In this document: one piece after another, positions 8,724 to 18,074 of the stretch
Numbering within the stretch: position 1 is the first letter of the stretch
Layout: every line of letters starts with the position of its first letter
From: Candidatus Babelota bacterium
GTDB lineage: Bacteria > Babelota > Babeliae > Babelales > JAHIUU01
Length of the DNA stretch: 64,000 nucleotides
Reading direction: 5' to 3'
Assembly: GCA_018817025.1 (NCBI GenBank)
Contig: JAHIUU010000007.1
Location: forward strand, 107,482-171,481
Translations under genes and position numbers: made by a program
Notes under the pieces: generated by a model
The model's input: the letters and a program-made list of their open reading frames with translations, nothing else
What the model was told of the DNA's origin: nothing
The model's database searches: none

Positions 8724-9614
8724 TTATTTGCCGATTGCGAAACGCTTGAATTGCTTGATTGTGATGGTGCAGCCGGCTTTTTTGGCGACGTCGTTCATAT
8801 GTTGTTCGACGGAGAGTTTGTCTTGTTTAATATATTTTTGCTTGATCAGGCAGACCTCTTCGTAAAATTTGTTCATCTTGCCAACCATGATTTTATCGAT
8901 CATCTGCTCAGGCTTGCCGGTAGATTTCAGTTGCTCAGCAATAATACACTTTTCTTTTTCGATTGTTTCTTGGTTGACTTGTGATGGGTCGATGGTGAGT
9001 GGGTTGCTGACGGCGATTTGCATGCAAATGTCTCGTGATAGCTGTACAAGAATTTCTTTGTTTGCATCGTCTAAACCTTTGACCTCGAGTTCTATCATTG
9101 TCCCTAGGGTTGCTCCTGGATGGATGTAGGCATTGACGAAGCCGTTCGCTTCAGGGCTGAATCGTGCGCATTGTGAGATTTTTATATTTTCTGCGATTTT
9201 GGCGACAAGCTCGTTGAGCATTGTTTTGACGAGTTTATCGCCGAGTTTTTGTTCGATAAGACATGCTGGTTCGCACCATTTGTTTGAGCATAGGGAGGTT
9301 TTTGCGAGATGTTCGCAAACGGTGTTCGCGAATGTCTTCATGTCGCTGGTATTTGCAGAGAAATCTGTTTCGCAGCCGATCTCGAGGAGGGCGCCTGTTT
9401 TATGATCTGGAGTGATGTAGGCAGCCACGGTACCGTTGTTCGTTGCATGTTCAGCTCGCTTTGCAGCGACGGACGCGCCTTTTTTGCGTAAAATTTCGAT
9501 AGCTTTTTCGATGTCTCCCTCGGCAAGGATAAGTGCTTTTTTGCAGTCCATCATGCCTACCTGCGTTTTCTCCCGTAATTCTTTCACTAGTTCCATGGTT
9601 ATTTTTGCCATCAA
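8724..9614 (-). CDS. tsf: Elongation factor Ts
   Basis: VKELREKTQVGMMDCKKALILAEGDIEKAIEILRKKG, ETDFSANT, YIHPGATLGTMIELE. Confidence 0.96.
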   Translation of the reverse strand: MMAKITMELVKELREKTQVGMMDCKKALILAEGDIEKAIEILRKKGASVAAKRAEHATNNGTVAAYITPDHKTGALLEIGCETDFSANTSDMKTFANTVCEHLAKTSLCSNKWCEPACLIEQKLGDKLVKTMLNELVAKIAENIKISQCARFSPEANGFVNAYIHPGATLGTMIELEVKGLDDANKEILVQLSRDICMQIAVSNPLTIDPSQVNQETIEKEKCIIAEQLKSTGKPEQMIDKIMVGKMNKFYEEVCLIKQKYIKQDKLSVEQHMNDVAKKAGCTITIKQFKRFAIGK

Positions 9615-9790
9615 AGTACTCCTGTGTCGATTCTTGATTATTGATTGTTGCTATAACAGCCCAATATACCCTTAAGGGTGCCAGAAAATGTCAATTTTAC
9701 AACATGTTACACTTATTTTTTGACAAATTTCCTGTCAGAATTTACGCTTATTGACGTTATTTTTATCTTATTACTAAATCGGAGTTTGCT

Positions 9791-10078
9791 ATGCCAGTAC
9801 CAAAACGTAAAACATCTAAATCTCGCCGAGATAAGCGTTCTGCGAATAAGGGATTAAAAGTTAAGTCTATAGCAGTATGTCAGTCTTGTCAGGCGCCTGT
9901 TGTGCCGCATAAAGTTTGTTCTGAGTGTGGCAAATATAAGGGTGTTAAGGTCCTTAGAACGAAGACCGACCGCATGCACGAGCGTGGTCAGGTTCGTCGA
10001 GAATTAGAAGCGAAACGCCAAGGGCAGGACGTTGCCTCTGAGACGGCGGTGGTTCCGGAAGGTGCGAAAAACGAATAA
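9791..10078 (+). CDS. rpmF: 50S ribosomal protein L32
   Basis: MPVPKRKTSKSRRDKRSANKGL...CQSCQAPVVPHKVCSECGKYKGVKV. Confidence 0.95.
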   Translation: MPVPKRKTSKSRRDKRSANKGLKVKSIAVCQSCQAPVVPHKVCSECGKYKGVKVLRTKTDRMHERGQVRRELEAKRQGQDVASETAVVPEGAKNE

Positions 10079-10088
10079 GGAGCCTCAG

Positions 10089-11012
10089 GTGATTGCGATC
10101 GACGCAATGGGTGGAGATTTTGCTCCCGAGGCTGTGCTGGAAGGAAGCCTGCGTTACGTAAAGGCGACCTGCACTCCCGTCTGTCTATTCGGCCCGCAGG
10201 ATGAGCTGCGCCGCGTGTTGGATCAGCTCGATTCTGGCTGGGAACAGTACCCCATTTCTATTATGAATGCCCCTCAAATTATTTCTATGGGCCAAGAGCC
10301 GGTGCAAGCGGTTCGGTTGATGCCTGATTCATCGTTGGTTCGGGCCGTGGCGTCGGTACGAGACGGAGATTGTAGGGTGGCTCTTTCGGCGGGCAATTCT
10401 GGGGCGATGATGGCGGCGGCGCTTTTTTTGATAGGGCGAAATAAGGGGGTTGAGAGGCCGGCGCTTGTTGGCCTTTTGCCAGGAGCATCTGGTGCGACGG
10501 TCTGTCTGGATCTTGGTGCCAACGCAGATTGTAAGGCTAATAATCTCTATCAGTTTGCTCATCTTGGTGTACAATACGCGCAGGATTTTCTTGATAGAGA
10601 TCGCGATGACATAACGGTTGGGTTGTTGTCGAATGGGGAGGAGCCGGGGAAGGGATCGCTTGTTACAAAAGAGGCTTTTGCTTTGTTGCAAAAGTCTTTT
10701 CTCAATTTTGTTGGTAATGTTGAGCCGCAGCATGTGCTTGCAGGTAAGGTTGACGTTGTTGTCAGTGATGGCTTTGCTGGCAATGTGTTACTCAAAACAT
10801 TTGAGGCAACCGTTTGGCTTTGCGGCAAAAAGAAAGAGCATTCTTTTGGCAAGAGTGGTGGCGCATTGTTGCTTGGTGTGAAAAAGCCGGTGGTCATTGT
10901 GCATGGAAATGCGTCCGTGTCTGACATTGAGAAAGCAATTAGGTTTGCCCAAAAAATTTCGTTGGTTAATGTTGAATCGTATACTATTGAACCTATGGTA
11001 CCGAATAGGTAA
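10089..11012 (+). CDS. plsX: Phosphate acyltransferase PlsX
   Basis: VIAIDAMGGDFAPEAVLEGSLRYV, SAGNSGAMMAAALFLIGR, VSDGFAGNVLLKTFEA. GTG 10089 preceded by AAGGAG; the ORF-track ATG 10032 would overlap rpmF. Confidence 0.93.
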   Translation: MIAIDAMGGDFAPEAVLEGSLRYVKATCTPVCLFGPQDELRRVLDQLDSGWEQYPISIMNAPQIISMGQEPVQAVRLMPDSSLVRAVASVRDGDCRVALSAGNSGAMMAAALFLIGRNKGVERPALVGLLPGASGATVCLDLGANADCKANNLYQFAHLGVQYAQDFLDRDRDDITVGLLSNGEEPGKGSLVTKEAFALLQKSFLNFVGNVEPQHVLAGKVDVVVSDGFAGNVLLKTFEATVWLCGKKKEHSFGKSGGALLLGVKKPVVIVHGNASVSDIEKAIRFAQKISLVNVESYTIEPMVPNR

Positions 11013-11026
11013 CGGAGGAGAGAGCT

Positions 11027-11740
11027 ATGAAAAAAGATTTGATTAAGATGATAAAAGAGTATCAGAATTACTTACTGGTCGCCATTGGCGTTACGATGCT
11101 TTTGGTAGGAGGTACTTACGGATATTCATATTATAAGGTAAGCCGCGAAGAGCGGGCTTACCGGGCGATGGTTACGGCATTTGAATATTTTGATGCGCCG
11201 ATAAAGAGTGGTGAAGCAAAAGAGAAAGACCTTAGTTTTCTTGGGAAAAAAGAGTTTTCGAGTGCGAATGAGAAGTGGGAAAAAGTTGCGTTGGTTTTCA
11301 AAAAAGCGTATGAAGACCATGGAAACAGTGGTATAGCTCCGTTTTTTCTAGCGTTTCAGGTTGAGGCCCTAATAAATCTAGGTAATATTCCTGAGGCGAT
11401 CAAGTTGCTTCGTGAGGTTATTAGGTTGTTAACCAACAAAGAAAGCAAAGATTACTATCAGAGCAAGCTTGCGCTCTTGTTAACCGATACGAAAAATGAC
11501 AAGAACATTCAAGAGGGTCTTGCCATGCTTAAAAAGATTGCTCTAGATGATGAAAGCGTGGCGCACGATCTTTCGTTGTTTCATTTAGGAAATTACTATT
11601 GGTGTCATAAGCAGTTTACAGAGGCGCGAAATTATTGGAACCAGCTGGTGCTCAAGTATGGAAAAGACGAAAAATATGCGTCGCCGTGGGTGTCTGCCGC
11701 GATGAGTCGACTTCGGTTGATCGATAGTGATGCAGAGTAA
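11027..11740 (+). CDS. Membrane-anchored TPR-like protein (YfgM/TolA-type)
   Basis: Single N-terminal TM (YLLVAIGVTMLLVGGTYGYSYY) followed by helical repeats (GIAPFFLAFQVEALINLGNIPEAIKLLREVI...). Confidence 0.6.
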   Translation: MKKDLIKMIKEYQNYLLVAIGVTMLLVGGTYGYSYYKVSREERAYRAMVTAFEYFDAPIKSGEAKEKDLSFLGKKEFSSANEKWEKVALVFKKAYEDHGNSGIAPFFLAFQVEALINLGNIPEAIKLLREVIRLLTNKESKDYYQSKLALLLTDTKNDKNIQEGLAMLKKIALDDESVAHDLSLFHLGNYYWCHKQFTEARNYWNQLVLKYGKDEKYASPWVSAAMSRLRLIDSDAE

Positions 11741-13143
11741 TGGGCATGAGAGTTCGTTTTGCGCCGTCACCAACTGGGCATCTGCATATTGGAGGGGCGC
11801 GTACCGCCATTTTTAATTGGTTGTTTGCGCGCCACAACAACGGGGTTTTTTTGGTTCGAGTCGAAGATACTGATGTTGAGCGATCCAAGCAGGAATATGT
11901 CGATTCAATTCTAGAGTCTCTTAAGTGGCTTCATCTTACTCCAGATGAACCGCTAACGTTTCAACTTTCTCGTATTGAAGAGCACAAACAATTGATTAAT
12001 CAATTGTTAGAAAAGGGATTAGTATATCCATGTTTTTGCGAACCTAAAGATGTCGAAGATCGCTTAAAAGATTTCAAGAAGGGTATTGCTGAAAAATACG
12101 ACGGTACTTGTCGTGATAAGTCGTACACGCCTAAAGACCTCAAAAAGCCCCATGCCATTCGATTCAAACTTCCAGAAAGAGAGAAAATCTCGTTTAAAGA
12201 TCTTATCCGTGGGACTGTAACGTTTGATATCGATCAGCTAGATGATTTTGTTATTTTGCGTCGCGATGGTGTCCCGACCTATAATTTTTGTGTTGTTGTT
12301 GACGATATTTTCATGAAGATTTCTCATGTTATTCGTGGTGAAGACCACATCTCAAATACCCCGAAACAACTGCTTATCTATGATGCCCTAGGGGCCGAGC
12401 CCCCAATCTTTGCCCATCTACCACTTATTTTGGGTTCTTCTGGTGGAAAGCTGAGCAAGCGGGACGCGGCGGTTTCTGTTGTTGAGTATAAAAATCAGGG
12501 TTTTTTGCCAGAAGCCCTTTTTAACTACCTGGTTCGACTTGGTTGGGCACACGGCGATCAAGAGGTTTTTTCCAAACAGGAAATGATTGATTTTTTCTCG
12601 CTCGACAAGGTCGGAAAAAAGGGGGCTATTTTTGACACAAAGAAATTATTATGGCTGAATGGTATCTATATACGCAATTTGAAGTTTAATGAGTTTGCAA
12701 AGGCAGCGGCTGAGGCAATAAATGACAAATTGAAAAAGTTGACAGCGGTCTGGAAAGAGGATATGTTGGGGCAACTCTTTGAGTTGTATAAGGAGCGAGC
12801 GACGACGATGTGTGAGTTGGTTGACAACATGATTTCGTTTGCGCATGCGCCGGAGCATCTTGATGTTGGTCTTATAAAAAAATGGGTCTCCCCTCAGACG
12901 AAGACGTTGTTGTTCGAGTTCGTGAAAGGGATGGATGAAATGGAGGAACATACTCATGAAAATCTTATTGCGTTAGCGCGTCATATTTGTGAATTGTCTG
13001 GGGTGAAGTTGGTTGCCTTAGCACAGCCCTTACGGCTGGCTTTGACCGGCTCTACGCATAGCCCAGGTGTGTTTGAGCTCATGGAGGTCCTCGGTTGCGA
13101 GGAGAGTAAAAAGCGCGTGAAGCAATTGGTCGGGGGGCTTTAG
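11740..13143 (+). CDS. gltX: Glutamyl-tRNA synthetase
   Basis: VRFAPSPTGHLHIGGARTAIFNWLFAR (HIGH), GGKLSKRDAAVSV (KMSKS-like). Confidence 0.96.
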   Translation: MGMRVRFAPSPTGHLHIGGARTAIFNWLFARHNNGVFLVRVEDTDVERSKQEYVDSILESLKWLHLTPDEPLTFQLSRIEEHKQLINQLLEKGLVYPCFCEPKDVEDRLKDFKKGIAEKYDGTCRDKSYTPKDLKKPHAIRFKLPEREKISFKDLIRGTVTFDIDQLDDFVILRRDGVPTYNFCVVVDDIFMKISHVIRGEDHISNTPKQLLIYDALGAEPPIFAHLPLILGSSGGKLSKRDAAVSVVEYKNQGFLPEALFNYLVRLGWAHGDQEVFSKQEMIDFFSLDKVGKKGAIFDTKKLLWLNGIYIRNLKFNEFAKAAAEAINDKLKKLTAVWKEDMLGQLFELYKERATTMCELVDNMISFAHAPEHLDVGLIKKWVSPQTKTLLFEFVKGMDEMEEHTHENLIALARHICELSGVKLVALAQPLRLALTGSTHSPGVFELMEVLGCEESKKRVKQLVGGL

Positions 13144-13195
13144 AATAAAATAAATAGAGATTTTCTCTTTGTGTTACATGGGAGGTTGGAACATT

Positions 13196-14206
13196 ATGAG
13201 AATAGGTATGATATTTCCAGGTCAAGGATCACAGTTCCTTGGCATGGGCAAAAATCTATATGATCAAGAAAGAATAATTCAAGAACATTTTGAGCTAGCG
13301 TCAAGCTGTTTGGACACAAACTTTGTTCGGCTCTGCTTTGCTTCGTCAGAGAGAGAGCTGCGGGAAGTTGCAAATACCCAGACCGCGATTTTTTTGGTTA
13401 GCGCTTCGATTGCCGCTTTATTGAAAGAAAAGTATGGGATTGTTCCAGATCTTGTTGCAGGACATAGTTTAGGAGAGTATTCAGCGATTCATGTTGCTGG
13501 TGGTATCTCATTTCAAGATGCGATCTATCTTCTGAAAAAACGTTCTGAGTTTATGGATTCGGCGGTTAAGTCTCAAGAGGGCGGTATGCTTGCGACGCTC
13601 AAGTTTCCTGAGAATAAATTACAATTAATTTGTGAGCAGTACGACCGACCGGAGACATTAGACTATGTTGCTGAGGTTGCAAACTATAACTCCCCGTCTC
13701 AGGTTGTTGTGTCTGGTACGCTGCCTGAACTGCGAGGGGTAAAGCGTGACGTCGAGGCACTTGGTGGGAAGGCGATCATGCTTAATGTTGCCGGTGCATT
13801 TCATTCTCGTATGCTTGCTCAAGCAGAAAAGCAGTATTCTGTTTATCTCTTGAAAGCAGACTTTCGGCCGCTTGAGATTCCGTTGGCGAACAATATTGCT
13901 GGTAAATTAGTTTGGAGTCCGAAAAGCATTAAAGATTCTCTCGTGAAGCAGACCAGTTCGCATATCTATTGGTGGAAAGCGATGGGGTACTTTCGCAAGA
14001 TGGATGTTATTGTTGAGGTTGGACCAGGGACCAAGTTTGGAAAGATGATCAAGCGTGAGTGGCCAGAAAAAGTTGTAATCTCGATTAATGAACAGGAAGA
14101 TATTAACAAATTGTTACAGTTGTTAGGGCGGCCGGTGCCAGAACCTACTTATGACCATGAGTGCGATCATGAGTCAAGACCCGCGGTTCAGCAGGCTAGT
14201 TTATAA
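13196..14206 (+). CDS. fabD: Malonyl-CoA:ACP transacylase
   Basis: MRIGMIFPGQGSQFLGMGKNL, VAGHSLGEYSAIHVAGGISF, LNVAGAFHSRM. ATG 13196 follows GGGAGG; ORF-track start 13169. Confidence 0.94.
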   Translation: MRIGMIFPGQGSQFLGMGKNLYDQERIIQEHFELASSCLDTNFVRLCFASSERELREVANTQTAIFLVSASIAALLKEKYGIVPDLVAGHSLGEYSAIHVAGGISFQDAIYLLKKRSEFMDSAVKSQEGGMLATLKFPENKLQLICEQYDRPETLDYVAEVANYNSPSQVVVSGTLPELRGVKRDVEALGGKAIMLNVAGAFHSRMLAQAEKQYSVYLLKADFRPLEIPLANNIAGKLVWSPKSIKDSLVKQTSSHIYWWKAMGYFRKMDVIVEVGPGTKFGKMIKREWPEKVVISINEQEDINKLLQLLGRPVPEPTYDHECDHESRPAVQQASL

Positions 14207-14232
14207 CGATACAATATTACGTAGGAGTTTTG

Positions 14233-14919
14233 ATGAACGCAGTAGTGACCGGTGGGGCACGAGGGATTGGACGAGCGATTGTTGAAGAGCTTGTGTCTCG
14301 TGGTGACACCGTTTTTATATTCGATTGTTCGCCCCCAGAAGATAATTTGGGGGCTTCTTTTATTCAGGTGGATATTTCTTCACTTGAGTCAATTCGCGAA
14401 GGATTCGAAAAAATTAACGGGCCTATCGACATACTTGTTAACAATGCTGGTATTGCACGAGACATGCTTGCGGTTCGCTTGCGCGAGGCTGACTGGGATG
14501 CGGTGCTTGATGTAAATCTTAAAGGCGCATTTTTTTGCGCGCAGCAAGCGCTTAAGCGTATGATGAAACAGAAAAAAAGTTATATCATCAATATCAGTTC
14601 CGTCGTTGGTGTGGTTGGTAATCCTGGGCAGATTAATTATGCGGCAAGCAAAGCAGGGTTGATTGCGGTAACGAAAACGCTCGCGAAAGAGTACGCAGCG
14701 CGTAACGTGTTAGTTAACGCTATAGCTCCTGGATTTATTCAGACGTCTATGACAGAAAAGCTTTCCGATAAAGTTAAGCAGGAAGCGTTAACCCATATTC
14801 CACTTAATCGATTTGGTACCCCTCAAGATGTTGCCAAAGTCGTTTCTTTTCTTACATCAGGTAATGCTGATTATCTTACAGGCCAGGTACTTCACGTTGA
14901 CGGTGGCATGGTTGTATAA
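14233..14919 (+). CDS. fabG: 3-oxoacyl-ACP reductase
   Basis: VTGGARGIGRAIVEEL, LVNNAGIARD, YAASKAGLIAVTKTLAKEYAARNVLVNAIAPGFIQTSMT. Confidence 0.95.
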   Translation: MNAVVTGGARGIGRAIVEELVSRGDTVFIFDCSPPEDNLGASFIQVDISSLESIREGFEKINGPIDILVNNAGIARDMLAVRLREADWDAVLDVNLKGAFFCAQQALKRMMKQKKSYIINISSVVGVVGNPGQINYAASKAGLIAVTKTLAKEYAARNVLVNAIAPGFIQTSMTEKLSDKVKQEALTHIPLNRFGTPQDVAKVVSFLTSGNADYLTGQVLHVDGGMVV

Positions 14920-14995
14920 ATCCTGGAAAAAAATAGCATCTACGCTATTCTAATGCTTTGGTTTCTTTTAGAATTGCTTTTTATAGGAGAAGAAG

Positions 14996-15244
14996 ATGGC
15001 ATTTGCGCAAGAAGATACGATGCAAAAAGTCAAGATGGTTATTGTTGAGAAGTTGAGCGTTCCTGAAGAAAACGTCAAAGCGGAGTCGACGCTTAAAGAT
15101 CTTGGGGCAGACTCGCTTGATATTGTTGAAATGATCATGAGATTTGAAGAGGTTTTCGGTGTTGAAGTAAAAGATGAGGACGCCGAAAAAATCAAAACGG
15201 TTCAGGAAGCAGCTGATTACTTACACGGCGCTCGCACAAAGTAA
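14996..15244 (+). CDS. acpP: Acyl carrier protein
   Basis: STLKDLGADSLDIVEMIMRFEEVFGVEVKDEDAEKIKTVQEAADYL; DSL phosphopantetheine site. Confidence 0.96.
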   Translation: MAFAQEDTMQKVKMVIVEKLSVPEENVKAESTLKDLGADSLDIVEMIMRFEEVFGVEVKDEDAEKIKTVQEAADYLHGARTK

Positions 15245-15247
15245 GTT

Positions 15248-16492
15248 ATGCATTCAAAAAAATCTGTTGTTATTACGGGGATAGGTCTTGTTACGCCCGT
15301 AGGGAAAACGGCTCGGCAAAGTTGGGATTCAGTTGTTGCAGGCCGCTCTGGTATCGCCGCGTTTTATTCAGACATCGACTTTGGGCATGCGGCATCAGTC
15401 GCAGGTCAGGTTGGTGATATTAAAGAGCAACTTGACGCTATCTTATCTCCATCAGAACAACGTAGAACTGATCGATTTATTCACTTATCACTCATTGCTG
15501 CTCGAGAGGCTATGCACGATTCTGGCTTGACGCAAGTTGAGCCCATTTGTCGTGAGCGGTTTGGTTCATATGTTGGCGTTGGGATTGGCGGGCTTGGCGT
15601 GATAACCGATGCGGCAAAAGCTCTTGATCAAAGTGGGTATCGATCGATATCGCCATTTACCTTGCCTCGTGCGATTTCGAATGAGGCGCCCGCTTGGTTG
15701 AGCATAAAATTTGGGCTTAAGGGGCCGACGATGGCGGTCGTTAACGCCTGTTCTTCTGGTAATGATGCGATAGGACAGGCGTTTCGTGCGATTCAGGATG
15801 GGCATGCAGATTACATGCTTGCAGGGGGCACGGAAAGTTGTTTGACGCCGCTCGCGTTTGTTGGTTTTGGAAATATGCGGGCGCTGTCGACATGGAAAGG
15901 TGATCCAACTCGAGCAAGTCGTCCATTTGACAAAGATCGTTCAGGATTTGTTATGGCTGAGGGTGCTGGCTTTCTTGTTTTAGAGCGCGCCGATCTTGCT
16001 CGTAAGCGTGGTGCGACCATATATGCTGAATTGGCCGGTTATGGAGCTCACTCAGATGCTTATCACATTACGGCGATCCACCCTGAGGGGTATGGGGCGG
16101 TGCATGCTATTGAGCATGCACTTGAGCAGGGTGGTGTGAATAAGCAGGATGTTGGGTATGTGAATGCACATGGAACGGCAACGCCGATGAATGATCCCGC
16201 TGAAACAAAAATTCTTAGGAAGGTATTTGGCGATTGTGAAAATTTGTTGGTGAGTAGTACGAAGTCAATGACAGGACATATGCTTGGTGCTGCCGGCGGG
16301 GTTGAAGTTGCTTTTTCGGCCTTGGCGTTAAAGCATGGCGTGCTTCCTCCGACGATTAATCTTGAGAACCAAGACGACCTATGTGATTTAAACTATGTTC
16401 CTGGGCAAGCACGTGAAAAAAAAGTAACGTGTGCTCTTTCAAATTCATTCGGATTTGGTGGCGCTAACTCTGTTATTTTACTTAAAAGGTAG
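15248..16492 (+). CDS. fabF: 3-oxoacyl-ACP synthase II
   Basis: VVITGIGLVTPVG, VNACSSGNDAIGQAFRAI, NAHGTATPMNDPAETK, TKSMTGHMLGAAGGVE. Confidence 0.96.
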   Translation: MHSKKSVVITGIGLVTPVGKTARQSWDSVVAGRSGIAAFYSDIDFGHAASVAGQVGDIKEQLDAILSPSEQRRTDRFIHLSLIAAREAMHDSGLTQVEPICRERFGSYVGVGIGGLGVITDAAKALDQSGYRSISPFTLPRAISNEAPAWLSIKFGLKGPTMAVVNACSSGNDAIGQAFRAIQDGHADYMLAGGTESCLTPLAFVGFGNMRALSTWKGDPTRASRPFDKDRSGFVMAEGAGFLVLERADLARKRGATIYAELAGYGAHSDAYHITAIHPEGYGAVHAIEHALEQGGVNKQDVGYVNAHGTATPMNDPAETKILRKVFGDCENLLVSSTKSMTGHMLGAAGGVEVAFSALALKHGVLPPTINLENQDDLCDLNYVPGQAREKKVTCALSNSFGFGGANSVILLKR

Positions 16493-17951
16493 CTCCAGCT
16501 TTAAGCCAGAGCGTGTAGCCGACTGGGTTTGCATTGTCATGTGTCCAGTCGACGGAGAAGCCACATCCCAACATGAATGGATTTTCCCACTCTGAGTGTG
16601 TGTAGCTGATCGCACCATGAAAAGCGTGCTTCAAGAAAGCGGGCGTTTCCGGGACTGACGTATCAAGCTCGAACTCTTTGATCGATTGTCCAGCACTGTG
16701 GGCTGTGTTGGAGACATCAAATGCTGCAGTGGTTTGGTAGCTTGGATTTGCTGGAGCATATCGGCTGCTGTTCCAGCAAGATTTCAGCGCAACCCTTTCT
16801 CCCTCCTGTGCATAAAACGAGTATCCAAAGTCGATTGTGGTATTGTTTCGATGGTAGGCAAACGAGGCATGGCCTTGTGATTTACCGCCAGGGGTTACCG
16901 AAACTTCTTGAGTAAGGATGTTGGCGAGGGGGAAGGTGCCCATTTTTCCAATTTCTCCGCCAAGAATATAATAAAACCATGGAATGTTGATAGGTGTGTT
17001 TTCATGTCCTTCAAAAAGTCCGGTTCCATTTCGAAATCCCAGCGTTCTTTTTTCGTCACTTTTAAATAGGTAGGTGTACTCGAGAAAGATTAGACACTCA
17101 AGGCTGCTTGTTTCATTTTTTACAATGTTCATCGATGCGTTGAGATTGGTGCCGATTCCCCAGTGCTTGCCGTTGCCAACGACCGACTCGAATAAATATT
17201 CACCCTGAGGACGGCCTCCTGTTGGAATAATTAATTTTACGCTGCCGCTAATCTCATGTTCTTTTTTCTCGGCGAGTTTGTATCCAAGTAACAGTTCGAT
17301 ATCTGCGATGCCGCTTTTTCCCTGAGAGCCGCATATTTTTGCATGGGTCAGCGCGTCTTGTAAATTGTTTGGGTCGACATTAGAGTAGGCGCCGCTGAAG
17401 AAGTCGAGAATACCCTTGCCGAGATGTTTGGTTTGAGTTGCGGTTGCATGTAGATCGTTTTCAACATGTTCAAACGGGATATTGACTCGAAGAAAGAGTC
17501 CTTTGTGAATATTGCTAAGTTCTTGGTTATAAGAGAGATAAATCCCATAAGTCGTATGGCTTGGTTTAATACAGAGTGTTCCATCGAGCGACGGAAAGTC
17601 ATCATATCGGTGCATGATATTGTCGCTTTGCAAATCGGTTGTTTCTGAGGGGAGACTAACTTTGAGTTTACTTTTAAAGTTTGTTCCAAAATACTTCCCA
17701 AGCTTGCCTTCGTTATTTGAGTTGTGATAGAAAGGAGTTGCAAGCAGTGTGTTTTCCCATGGCTTTTCGCTTTTGCTTCCCTGTTTTAATATTCGGTGCC
17801 ACGATGTGTACTTCATGGGAAGATAGTAGTGAGGGGTTGGGATGGCCATGTAAGTTTTGTTGGTATAAATGATTGGAAAAAGTTTTGTATGATTTGTACT
17901 GGTGATCAGTATGGCGAAAAGAACAGCTATTCTTATGAAACTTTTTTTCAT
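16482..17951 (-). CDS. Outer-membrane beta-barrel-like protein, paralog family member 1
   Basis: Shares YTNKTYMA..PMKYTSWHR, SGIADIELLLGYK, IIPTGGRPQGEYLFESVVGNGKHWGIGTNLNASM, VTPGGKSQGHASFAYHRNNTTIDFGYSFYAQEGERV and C-terminal LWLKAGATF with the three genes downstream. Confidence 0.75.
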   Translation of the reverse strand: MKKSFIRIAVLFAILITSTNHTKLFPIIYTNKTYMAIPTPHYYLPMKYTSWHRILKQGSKSEKPWENTLLATPFYHNSNNEGKLGKYFGTNFKSKLKVSLPSETTDLQSDNIMHRYDDFPSLDGTLCIKPSHTTYGIYLSYNQELSNIHKGLFLRVNIPFEHVENDLHATATQTKHLGKGILDFFSGAYSNVDPNNLQDALTHAKICGSQGKSGIADIELLLGYKLAEKKEHEISGSVKLIIPTGGRPQGEYLFESVVGNGKHWGIGTNLNASMNIVKNETSSLECLIFLEYTYLFKSDEKRTLGFRNGTGLFEGHENTPINIPWFYYILGGEIGKMGTFPLANILTQEVSVTPGGKSQGHASFAYHRNNTTIDFGYSFYAQEGERVALKSCWNSSRYAPANPSYQTTAAFDVSNTAHSAGQSIKEFELDTSVPETPAFLKHAFHGAISYTHSEWENPFMLGCGFSVDWTHDNANPVGYTLWLKAGATF

Positions 17952-18016
17952 CTTACACTCCTTTTGTTTGGTAAGCTTGCACTAAGAATAACATATTTGT
18001 TTTGTCGGAAGCTATA

Positions 18017-18054
18017 AAAAAGAGGCGGCGCATTACGCGCCGCCTCTTTTTTTG
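18017..18054 (-). terminator. Rho-independent terminator
   Basis: AAAAGAGGCGGCGC - ATTAC - GCGCCGCCTCTTTT. Confidence 0.85.
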
Positions 18055-18074
18055 GCTGTAAATTTAAGTGTCGA

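Noticed and set aside
10274-10927. Minus-strand ORFs antisense to plsX
   Set aside because: Overlap a well-identified plsX; no RBS/domain support.
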